64,000 nt of DNA from Mesodorylaimus sp. YZB2_4 (Eukaryota; Nematoda; Enoplea; Dorylaimida; Dorylaimidae): contig JASANH010001319.1 in NCBI GenBank assembly GCA_030248295.1, positions 405,552 to 469,551 on the forward strand, in the 5' to 3' direction. The notes under the pieces are model-generated. The model was not told the origin of the DNA. It searched no databases and saw only the letters and a program-made list of their open reading frames with translations. Within the stretch, counting starts at the first letter, position 1, and each line of letters begins with the position of its first letter. Made by a program: the position numbers and the translations under genes. Below are positions 1 to 9,682 of this stretch, piece by piece.

Positions 1-1110
1 AAAAGTCACATTATAAGCTTCGATTGAAAGGGTCCGTTTTCGACGATCCAATGAATTTTTTTGCATGAAATAAACGTAATCGACACCAGCGATCTGAAAA
101 ATTTGATTGGTTATCAAGATGAATGCTATCTTCTTGGAACTGGTGATAAAATTATTCAAAAAAGTGAATTTCCAAAAAATCTCCTTTCAAAAAATCGATT
201 TAATTTGCATTTTGATGAAAAAAGCAGAAAAGGAAGCATTTGCTATCAAAAAATTTAGTGTATTTACATAAAAATGATTTCCGCATTTGCGTAACAAACA
301 GTGAAAAGTCTTTACAAATCCGATGAATGTAGACTTTTCATGAAACAATGATAAATTTGTTTCCAAAAGTCCAGAGGATCCACAACTTATGGTCCTTTTG
401 AAACATCTTGTTCAAGGATGCTTGAACAAGATGTTTCAAAAAGACCATGAGTTTTTATGATTAAGCACAGGAAGTACTCGACGACAGGTTCTCTGACTAC
501 TAACCTTTTTCAATAAATATGGTGCGTCGATATTCAATTGACATTTTCGCTCAACAACGTGCACAGCTTCGTCATCACTTTTCCAATCCGACGTAATCTC
601 AGATCCAACGAATATCGGGATCAGGGGACTGGTTGGAAATCGACGTTCGTACGCCTAAAACAAAGCAGTTTATTTTTAAAGTTTTTCATGCCTAACAGCT
701 GATATTAACCAGGAATACTGGCATTTTTCGTGCAAACTAGGCCTGACTGACCAGGAATGATAAGATGGTGTCTCCGTCGCTGAATCGAAATTGTTGATGC
801 ACGTCATTTCTAGCACGACCGACCCAAGATCGAGTCACCAATATTTAGATTCCGGTCGATACAAGGTATTTAAGACATAGTGCTGTATAGGCCTATACTA
901 CTGGGCCTAACTTCAGTTCCTTTAAAAGCCTAGCATCCCCATCCAATGTAATAAGCTAGCAAAAATGATCGAAAGATCTTTCGAAAAGGACGAAACCAAA
1001 TAGAATATGTACAACAAAACAGTCCTCTTCCAAAACAAGAAACTTACCGCCATAACTATCTCGAATGGATATTTATAAACTCGAACTGGAGACTGGTAAG
1101 TTTGCACCAT
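1..1110 (-). CDS. SEC14L1-like protein, PRELI/MSF1 domain (5' exons, partial)
   Basis: Three exons read as one frame: 1110-1048 (ATG, 21 codons), 654-505 (50 codons) and 93-1 (31 codons, leaving the window). All junctions are phase 0. Donors are GTAAGTTT and GTTAGT, and acceptors end TTTTAG and TTTTTCAG. The protein starts MVQTYQSPVRVYKYPFEIVM, followed by a stretch around YERRFPTSPLIPIFVGSE and later IAGVDYVYF and RTLSIEAYN. This is the PRELI/MSF1 domain found at the N-terminus of SEC14L1/SEC14L5-type proteins, which continue with CRAL-TRIO and GOLD domains; those would lie left of the window. Family members act in phospholipid transfer and membrane traffic. PRELI-only mitochondrial proteins are the alternative, but the MVQxYQSPVRVYKYPFE start is typical of the SEC14L1 group. 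Introns are 655-1047 and 94-504. A possible trans-splice acceptor (CTACAG) precedes the ATG near 1134. Confidence 0.85.
384..453. repeat. Long perfect-type hairpin in intron 2 of the SEC14L1-like gene
   Basis: Arms 384-416 and 421-453 pair over 33 positions with one C/A mismatch and one G/T pair, around the four-base loop GATG (417-420). The inverted repeat sits inside the 411-bp intron 94-504. As RNA it would form one uninterrupted stem, longer than a chance palindrome. It could be a small-RNA precursor, a foldback remnant or a structural element; the sequence alone does not decide. Confidence 0.8.
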
Positions 1111-1983
1111 TTTTTCGAAAGACTCTTTTTCACCAGCTGTAGTAAAGCTTTATAAATTGGTGACCAAATATGGAGCAAAAAAATCGCCGAGGCGAGGTGC
1201 TAGTGAATGTTGAGGAGACGAATAATGTTGAATTTTCGTGCCAAATATGGTGATGGATCTACATGAAGAAATAACCGAAATAATCTGGCGACTTTCTCAC
1301 GCGATCTCGCTGCGCTCCAGGCTCAGGAAAAGTCTGGAGCAGGGAGCAGACAGAAGAGTCTAGTCTAGTCGACTAGAATCTTCCTGGATCACGGCGGCAC
1401 AAGATTTATTGAAGACGAGTCACGAGTGCGCTAAGGATCAACGAAAAACCGAATGGCGGGAAATTGGAATTTTAAAATAGTTCGTACACGAGCATATCAC
1501 GTGAACGATTGAATAAAATGAGTGGTGAGGGATTGAAATCCACTCGCGAACTGTGATAGGTGAGCAGCAATGTAAGTATTCATGTGATCTGGAAAGTATT
1601 ACAGCGTTATACAGTATTTATAGGCTGTGTTGTGAGGTCTTTTTCTGAACATCTCTTTTATGTTCGCGTTTCACCACATAACCAAAGTGCATTCGCGGGT
1701 CAAGGGACGCATCGCACAAAATGATTTCCCAGCACACCCGCCACTCGCACCTGGGATGAGACATGTATCAATGGCGTGCGAGGCACATGTCCACTGCCCA
1801 CAAGGCCACGATGTTTTCAAAAGGTGTAACATACCCAATACGTACTCGTTTAATGTTTTTTAACCATTGGAATGGCGAGTACATCATCAATCTGTAACAT
1901 CTGCAAAGCCAAATTCTCCTACGCTAAAAGACATGAAAAGAAAACCTAAAAAACTTGACATAAAAATAAAGAACTCGATACAA
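1111..1983. other. Intergenic, with one copy of dispersed repeat family C
   Basis: No gene is supported here. Positions about 1668-1760 resemble segments at 23147-23250 and, inverted, 17545-17640: all share a core like GTGCATTCGCGGGTCAAGGG followed by a CACAxAATGATTT-like stretch. When translated, the three copies give the similar peptides HSRVKGR, HSRVKGH and HSRMKRH. The rest is unremarkable AT-rich sequence. Confidence 0.4.
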
Positions 1984-2246
1984 CTACAGTAGCAAATACG
2001 GCTTTACAAAAATCTCCTGAAACTGATGCGGGGGCAATATATGGTTGGCCCTTTCCGTCATAGAAGCCTTCTCCGCAGTAGCCTGCAGATCAGTCTCTTC
2101 GTTCTTCTCCTCATAGTCCTGCCTTAAAAACAGAATACCTCTCTGTGCCGCTTTTAATCGAGGAAACGTTATTATTCTTCAACAGTCATGAATTCATCAG
2201 GGGTCTCTGTGTCTAAGTGGACTGGATTTGAAAGGGAGCGACTATT
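1984..2246 (-). CDS. Unidentified coding-like segment, possibly frameshifted terminal exon
   Basis: Going leftward from a good acceptor (TTCTTTTCAG, exon from 2246), one frame reads NSRSLSNPVHLDTETPDEF and stops at two tandem TAA codons near 2198. Just beyond, another frame reads KAAQRGILFLRQDYEEKNEE and continues to a TAG at 1984-1986, with strongly protein-like composition (Glu/Lys/Ala-rich, probably helical). Either an indel or sequencing error separates two halves of one terminal exon, or an unseen splice joins the second half elsewhere. I do not recognise the protein. Confidence 0.3.
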
Positions 2247-4107
2247 CTGAAAAGAATAAGCCGTAACAAGGTGAAAGTATTGGAAGATGCTTTTTCTAAT
2301 CACTTTAAACGACTATACATATGCAAAATTATAACCTGTTTTCCTTGAGAATATACTGTACACGCCCTCCACGTTACCGCATAGGCCGCGTGTACATTCC
2401 CAAAGAAAACAGATAGTACTTAAGTTAGTACCCCGCTTGTCAAAAGAGGCTTGCGAGTGACCAGTCGCTTTGAGTATATGCAGTAAGCATTTGTCCCATA
2501 CGGACTGGACACATCAAAACTGCCATGGAGCCATAAAAATTGACGCTCTATTTAACGCCCACATTCCAAATTCTGAGAGTTCCATCATGGTTCCACAGTG
2601 GATCCATGTATCCTCTAGAATATGGAAGGGCACGGAACTAGAACATGGGTGTACTCTTGACTTAGCACTGCACCCGCGCATTATCATACAGCCAACTCAT
2701 TGATGGGTGTTGGATGTAAAATCATGTGTTCTTTGGTAGAAGTTTCATGCCACAGCCCAAAATATTTTGTAAATTTTAATTCCCCCAGACAGTTTTCCAA
2801 AATCATTTCTTCACCTCAGCGGGACCCATTTACATGGAGGCGGGGGTTCGACTCCCGCCTGGGTACAAAATGATTGTCAGATAAGCATTCCTTAGCCCTC
2901 GAGCGTTGTTTGGTGCTTGGCTATGGATAAAGTATGGCATGACATTCGAAATAATAATTTCCCCAGGTTATTATTTGAGGATTTACAATAAGCATTTGCC
3001 CTCAAAGAATATTCTGCTTTTGTTCAAAGACTTTTATGCATGAAATTCAATCAATAAGCGCAGTGGCTGACCTTGTCTGTCTGAAGAATCATGTTTTTGT
3101 GTCTACGTTGTGACAGTAGTGTAGGCGCCTATTAGAATAGCTACATTATAACTGTGGTTACTATTAAAATAAGTGTATTTGAAGACGAATTCAAACAAAT
3201 CTAGCCCTCGAAGGGAGACTAAACGTGAGACTGTACCTGAACGAAACGTCCCAAAAATGCAAACCTGATCACGTATAAGTTACGGGCACTTCGTTTTTCA
3301 TTGAGCCCCTTCGAAATTTTAGAAAAAGCTGGCAAATCAATGAATTTCACATTCGAGTACTTAGGTAACTAGCTAAACTGCCATTGGTCCCATGATTGTC
3401 TGTTTTCTGGCCAGAAAGACACTGTTATCCTCAGTCGTGTCGTGACACCGCAGGGGAATGTGGTGCTAAGGTTAAAACACAGTCATCGACTTCAAGTGAC
3501 ACCCAGATAGCTCTCGGTAACTAGACTACAGCACCACTCCACACTCGAAGGAACCATCGCCAGCTTCATCTGTCAGTCGTCAGAAGACAGACCCAGGACC
3601 AGGACAAGTTTAAAGGGCGTGACAGCATGGACAACGCTTTAGTCCAAAAACTTGCCCTTTCAGTGCCTCATAAACAGCAGGAAAGCTACAGTAGTCCAGA
3701 TCGATCGATACTTGCATCCTGGCTTGCTCCAGGGTGTGATTGGAAGAGGATACATATTTCAGCAGGTTCTTGGTAACACAGCAAATGCAGCTATTGCAAC
3801 ACGATTAAGTCAGCTGCTGGACAAACCACATTTTATAGAAGGGAGGTGAAACACATGACTCGACTAACATATACTGTATGCTACGACCCAGCATCACGCA
3901 ACACATTATATCGTAGATAATCACAAAAATTCATCAAATTGTTTAAAAATGCAAGAAATCTAACTGTAACATCATCACGCGCCACTGCTATGGTGGGTGT
4001 TAGCCATGAGACATTCAGGCAGTTCAAACTGTAAACTTGGTCGGGCACCATTTTATACACAGTACACAAACACTCCTCAACTTGCTGTTTCAGAATCCCG
4101 ACTGCCC
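2247..4107. other. Intergenic region with a SINE-like copy and a short palindrome
   Basis: No gene is supported. A hairpin with arms TGTACACGC/GCGTGTACA lies at 2357-2396. A SINE-like unit is annotated separately at about 2825-2945. A 49-codon open frame from an ATG at 3627 exists, but nothing supports it as a gene. Confidence 0.4.
2825..2945 (+). repeat. SINE-like repeat (family S) with tRNA-type B box
   Basis: GGTTCGACTCC at 2845-2855 matches the internal RNA polymerase III B box, inside the perfect inverted arms GGCGGG/CCCGCC (2839-2859). Downstream is a motif that recurs elsewhere: TTAGCCCTCGAGCG and GTGCTTGGCTATGGATAAA. Inverted copies of these blocks are at 28207-28244, 34909-34935 and 35155-35205. 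Repetition plus a B box suggests a tRNA-derived SINE. I could not define an A box with confidence. Confidence 0.5.
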
Positions 4108-7100
4108 TTAGACGGCTGCTTCGCGCCTGGAACCATTTTCTGGCGAGCTACCATTGGATGGTAGTTGGCGAGCGGGTGGTGGTGGGAAATTGTAAGGACG
4201 AGGGGGCGGGGCGGATTGTTGCTGCGATTCAGTTTGATTACGACGAGGCTGTTGCCATTCGGACTCTGCGGGGTCCTCAGTGGCAGCGGCAGTATAACCC
4301 GAGCGTGGGGGTGGTGCACTGCTCACAGCTTGACGGGGTGCCGATTTGGTACCAAACCAGCCAGTGGATGTGGTCGACGACTGAGGCTGGTTAGTTCGTT
4401 TTGGAGGTGTTTCTTTACCTCTGAAATCCAAGTGACAGTAAAGTTTCTGTAGTGGACACCATTTTGCACGAGGATCCCCAGCCCCTGTTGCAAGAGGTCA
4501 GTGTCAGACAGGAACTGCTATTCAAGCGGGCACTGCGGGTCGTTTTCTCACCAGCCATTTACCTGTAAGTAACAGCGCCAATGATCAGCACTATAATCGC
4601 TATGGCCAATAAAATGGCTAAAATCGATATTCCCACGATATATCCCGTCACGCTCTAAAAGATAATTTACTTGAGCATATGTTGTCTTCTGCCTTCTCAA
4701 ATGCCTCACCCCACTGTCTATTCTGACCAACGAATCTAAGGTGCGGCATTTGCCATTATCGACCCCGTATGGACACATTGAGCAGTTGACTGGTTGCAGG
4801 TTGACACTGTCGTAGCTGCAGACTAGCTGCTGGCCAGGGTAGTACGAGCTGGAGCATACTTGGGTATTATTGTCGAACGCTGTGCAGTTGGTCAAGTTAC
4901 AATACTGGCCGAAGGAATCCTTGTCGCATTGGACGGAGATGGTCAAATTGAGGCTGCGAACAGAAAAGTGCTGTAATAGCTAGCAGTCGGCCTTAGTAGG
5001 AAGTGCTTGAGTGGTTGCTAAGCACCGTCATTTTATGATCTATCGTGATCATCTCTGTCCTTATCACGACTGATCGATTTTGATCGATCAGGACGATTAC
5101 AACAGATCGATCGCTACGATTGCATGGGGTGATCGCCAACTCCACTCACATGGATAATGGATATCCGTTCGATCCTTTCTGATCGCCATTAATGCACAGT
5201 TGGTAAGTCGTTGGTGGATTGACACTGGCTGCTGACGGGACCAAGTGGGAGATATTGAGCGCAATGGTGTCGACCACGTGGGCCTGGTCGTTGCCTAACG
5301 AGGTGAAAGTGTTGGCACTGTACCACACGCTGTCACCAAAATGAGTCACCACGATTTCGATGATGTTCTACAACGGAAGTACTCGGTAAGTACTCTAGTC
5401 TGTTCTCATCGTCAGTTCAACATACAGTCGAACATGGATACTCACCGGCTTGATCTTGAAAATTCTATTTCTAGGCACAGACCACGTTCGATCAGCGCAA
5501 TCGCCCCACGTGCACTTGTCATTCCAAGTAGTTTGGGTAAAGTCGATTGTCGCATTTTGAGATGGCAACGGGATCAGCCCTGTCGTAATCACATATGGTT
5601 CATCACTGAAATAGAAGGTTTATTAGACCACGTTGCTGGTCCAAAATATTGATCTTGAAGCAGAGCCCACTCAAGATCTTCCCGGAACCACAAAAAGGAT
5701 TTAACAAGCTATTGTAGATCCCCGTACACCAGACCCAAAGAGGCCCTTATTTTTACCCAAATGAAGCCAATACAGTAGCGAAACTGAATTTGCACTCGTT
5801 CCAATTCGGTTGAGTGAAATCGCGTTGACTGGCTACGCACTGCGGCTTTCCAGGATAAGTGGCCTGCTGATAAGTCTGTGGTTGCTGGTACGGTTGCCCT
5901 TGCTGCTGCGGATACTGCTGCTGTTGCTGTTGCTGCTGGTATTGTTGCTGTTGGCCGTACTGCTGCTGCTGATTGCCTTGTGCATTCTGGAAAGGCACAA
6001 ACTGACCAGAACCCGCCCTTGGCTGGGCGTATTGTTGCTGTTGCTGAGCATATTGTTGGTACTGAGGATTTTGACCCTGTTGTTGTTGTTGTTGCTGTTG
6101 CTGCTGCATCCATTGCTGATATTGAGCATTTTGATATTGTTGAGGCTGTCCCTGCGGTTGTCGTTGTTGGTTGTTGAAACCATTTTGAGGCTGAGCTCTA
6201 ACAACAGGCACTGTACCCCGAGGGTTTGGCGGTGGTGGGGCATTGGCTGAATAATACGCGCAGTAGAAAGAATCAGCTGCCAAACCGAACGTTGGGTTGG
6301 AGTAGGAGACCAGCTGAATTGTGACGTTAGCTTTGCCGTTGACCTCCTGCAAAATAATTCGGCAAACTGATCTTTTAGAAGGCATGGTAACAGGTTGATA
6401 AGTCTGCACTCTGGACTTGTGACACTGATAGAAGAGGAAACAGCAAACGGAAATAAGGCATTTGCCCAGGCAAACCCAGAAAATTTCCTTACTCACACAC
6501 AATCATAGCATGAAGCTTTATATTCCGATTTTGGCTACAATAGGTTCTATAGATGCTTCAGCACAGCTGTCTATCAGACAATATAGCAGCAGTTTTGGAA
6601 ACACATTTAGGGTTCAGAAGAATCAAAAATATGAAACCTCTCTCATCACACGACAGTACTATCGTAAGACCACGATGGTACTGTATGCCCAAAGTTAACT
6701 TAACCTTATGATGATTCTCTTTAATAAAAAAGTACAGAATGCCGCTGCGTCAACTGAAACTGCTGTGCTCTTATCTCTATTTTGTCTCTGCTTTGTGGGA
6801 AATGGGTAGCCTTGTTCCAAATTCGGTTCCCTGCAGTCGCTTTTAAAAAATCCTACAGTATATCCCTCTGACCTCGTCGGTTCGGCGCTGCCAAAATGCT
6901 CGAAGTAGAGAGGCCGAAGGTAAAAGAGTAGAGGCTGTAACACTCGACATGCTTTTGTCCAAGGACAAGTGAGGAGCCCAGGTTGCCCCCATGCGGAGGT
7001 ACTCCGAGTCGAGACACAAAGTAGTTGTGGCCAGTCCCCACTCGGGCTTGCTAACAAAATATGGCAGATAGGCAGTCGGCTCCGCTCTAATGGCCCGAGT

Positions 7101-7267
7101 CAAAAATTAGAAAATTAACTAGAAGCACGTAGCTTCACACAGCTCTGTGCCAGTTGAGATCGACTGCTAAGTGAGTCGAGTCAAGCCAAGTCAATCACAA
7201 GTGCTTCGCTTACCAGGAATGTTATGACGGTGATTCCAAACCACAGTAAACTCCTCAACGATTTCAT
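4108..7267 (-). CDS. DSL-family Notch ligand (Delta/Serrate/LAG-2 type) with Gln-rich insert
   Basis: Seven exons give one 556-aa frame: 7267-7214, 6346-5757, 5605-5446, 5367-5150, 4953-4710, 4654-4563 and 4420-4108. Every junction has GT/AG ends and matching phase. Residues 1-18 (MKSLRSLLWFGITVITFL) form a signal peptide. An MNNL-type N-terminal ligand domain follows (VTIQLVSYSNPT near its start; CKFSFATVLASF, later IIEIVV), but it is interrupted from about residue 60 to 195 by a Pro/Gln/Tyr-rich insert with a long Gln run. From about 349 comes a DSL-like module (VQCDKDSFGQYCN, six spaced cysteines), a short Cys-rich EGF-like remnant, a transmembrane helix near 424-447 (ILAILLAIAIIVLIIGAV) and a roughly 100-aa Pro/Ser-rich cytoplasmic tail. 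DSL proteins activate Notch receptors on neighbouring cells. The near-absence of EGF repeats fits short nematode ligands. The DSL YYG is replaced by SFG. Exon structure is firm; the family call is by pattern. Confidence 0.72.
6880..7060 (+). repeat. Diverged SINE-like family A fragment in DSL gene intron 1
   Basis: The segment from about 6935 (CTCGACATGCTTTTGTCC, then GGAGGTACTCCGAGTCGAG) resembles the 3' part of the family A unit at 14067-14175, including a GGAGGTxCTCC block followed by a GAGACACA stretch. It lies wholly inside the 867-bp first intron (6347-7213). Divergence is high, so this is an old copy if real. Confidence 0.35.
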
Positions 7268-7308
7268 TATATATGATCCCAAGTCCAATTTCTAAGAAGC
7301 TGATATTT

Positions 7309-7321
7309 TGTATATATAAAG
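7309..7321 (-). promoter_or_regulatory. TATA box candidate for the DSL gene
   Basis: On the minus strand TTTATATATAC lies about 45 bases upstream of the ATG at 7267, leaving room for a start site roughly 30 bases downstream and a very short 5' UTR. It is a good TATA match, but AT-rich sequence is common here. Confidence 0.4.
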
Positions 7322-9682
7322 AAAACGTTCAAAAACTGACGCCAAGCTGACGCCCTTCCTTTTTAGCTGTCCTCAATAGCTATACACTGGGCACGCGTGC
7401 ATGAACATGGGCGCACAGGAAAGAAATGTCTTCGTAATATTATAAACATGCGAAGCCGACTAAAGACGCCCACCAGGCCAGGAGATGATTGTGCTTGTAG
7501 CCTTGCCCTAACTGATAACACTTCCCTCCGCTGGCCAGCCTACGCGCCTGCCGAACCACGAAATCACGTCTGCCATATCATTACAAAACTTACCATCATA
7601 GAGTCCCCATCATAAACTACGGAGAGGATGACTAGCTGCTCGAGACTAAGCTGTATGAGCGCAGGCGTCCTTCAGGTTGATGATAGGCGCCATAGCTGAC
7701 GAATCGAGTCGGCTCGGCAAAGCATTGTCGTTGCTGTCATCGTCTTGAGTAAACAAGACGCCGACCTTCCAAAAGAAGATAAGACATTTTACCGCAGAAA
7801 TTTCAACTTGCTTCGTAGTTTTGCTTTGCATGGCACGGGCGAGTTTTGCTTGCTATACCAAGTATTTGGCCATGTTTGCCAAAGAATTCTGAAAGGAGCG
7901 TTGTAGTTTGGCGACTGACTTGCGTGTTTGATTGCAACACAGAGCCAGGCCACAAAGACAGTCAAAGTCTACGTTTACATTTTTACGATTAAAATTTTGT
8001 ACTCCCACTATTAGGAGTCTATTTAGTATAGCTTGGCAAAATTTTTTGATGCAAGGTTGAAAAACGGACTGTCGAATATGCATAACTGAAATTGTTGCTG
8101 GCTTGTGGTGCAAGGCCCAAAACGTGTTTCACTTGGTGATGGTGGGGACCCGGTGCAGTCTGATGCATACCTACTTGTTGGGGTAGGTCTAAGAGGCTGA
8201 AGGCCTATTTCGTGGGTATCCCTGCAGGGATACACTACCTGTGAATGCTCGACTGGCAGCCAGCTAAAATCTTTCGAGTCCAAGAGATTAGCAAGAAATG
8301 AAAATGGCTTTAAGTACGCTGATTGCATACAAGTGCCAAACTTTTCGCGCTATGGTTCTACAAAAAAATTAGCTTGATATAAATTTTTGTCGAGCTCTCC
8401 TCAGGTTTTTAAAAATCTCTTGATTGAATGACCGTTTGATGAACAGCAGCAAATTATACTGTACATGTTCGTGAAGGCAGACAGAGGGTTTTACACCAAC
8501 CTTCCTAGATTTAGGTATTTGAAGGTATTGTTAAAGGTTTTGTGGTAATTTTTAGAACCTCTGTCGATTTGACAGAAGCCGCAAGCCATGAAACATACGA
8601 ACAATAAGAGATTTTGCAGCGGTGGGAAGCCTCTTTCTGTTCAAACTATATGTACGCCAAAAAACTTTAAAGACTCCCAAACCAGTAGGTTATATCGAGT
8701 ATGGAACTTACAAGCTAGTAGTCACAGTATTCTGGTTGCGTGGGTGAGTACGTGTGTGTGGCGTCAGTCTGGTTGCGCTTATCGATTGATGATCACCCAT
8801 GATTCCTGTAGTTTTGTGTCTACAGCGGATATAGAACGCTACTGAAAATTGATTGAGTACGCTTTTCTTGGCAACAGTTTGAATGCCTTTCGATGATGAG
8901 GAATCGATAAGAGATTTATTACGGAAGGCCTTGTGCCCGGATATATCCTGTTACTGTATGTATATCCTATTGTAGTATTTTACAGCGCATTTTAGTGTTA
9001 CTCCTGATTATTATAGTTGAAAGGGCTTTAGGGTAGTTTTCAATCAAGTTCACTTTCAGGTACACTATAGCGAAGCAAGTGCACGTTCTAACGCACAGTA
9101 GAACCAGTGCGGTCGACCTTTACGCACATTTTTGAGCAATATTGCAGATGTACATGCAGTTTGGGCATACTCATATTCGTTGTGTCATTCCTGTCCCACG
9201 CGTTCTTCATATACTGTACTCTTTGTGCTTTTGTCGCAACCACAGCAGCATGCTGACGGCACGTTACCAAAACGTAATGGTCGAAAGGCTTTCGCGTTTC
9301 CCTCTATGAGGAACAATGCTACCTATTTCACATACTGCAGGAATGTGCCTGGCTCTCGCCACAAAACGTGACTGGTGCTCGTCTCGACAGGGAAAAAATT
9401 TCCGTTCTTAGTTGACGGAGCACCAGCAGCCGAAGATTGGGATCAGAAGACCAATGTTTCACGTTTTGAAACTTTATCGCCCCTGTATAACCTCCTAAAC
9501 TTACTGTATTGTCCCTGTCCATGCATGCATGCATAACACATTTTTGAGAGCTTTAACTGTTCGAGCACTGTACTATATTTTACACAGTACAGTACAGGCG
9601 ATGCCAGATATGTACATGGGTATTTAAACTTTACTTATAAAATTTACCACTCGTTTATCACATTTTTCAAAGCGATCTCTGC
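7322..9682. other. Intergenic, no supported gene
   Basis: On the minus strand, 8330-8240 reads SAYLKPFSFLANLLDS and ends at a GTAGTG donor-like site. A TTTCAG acceptor near 8097 then opens a short frame to a TAA, which could be two exons of an unknown gene, but nothing corroborates it. Near 9570-9600 is a cluster of overlapping ACAGTAC/GTACTGT words. Otherwise nothing stands out. Confidence 0.35.

Noticed and set aside
61..258. 65-codon plus-strand open frame at the left edge
   Set aside because: It lies antisense to exon 3 and intron 2 of the SEC14L1-like gene, whose frame and splice sites are much better supported.
2839..2859. Functional tRNA gene
   Set aside because: There is a good B box and stem, but no full cloverleaf, A box or acceptor stem could be drawn, and the unit is repeated elsewhere; SINE is preferred.
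5810..6250. Leucine-rich plus-strand frame
   Set aside because: It is the antisense of the CAG/CAA (Gln) repeats of the DSL gene.
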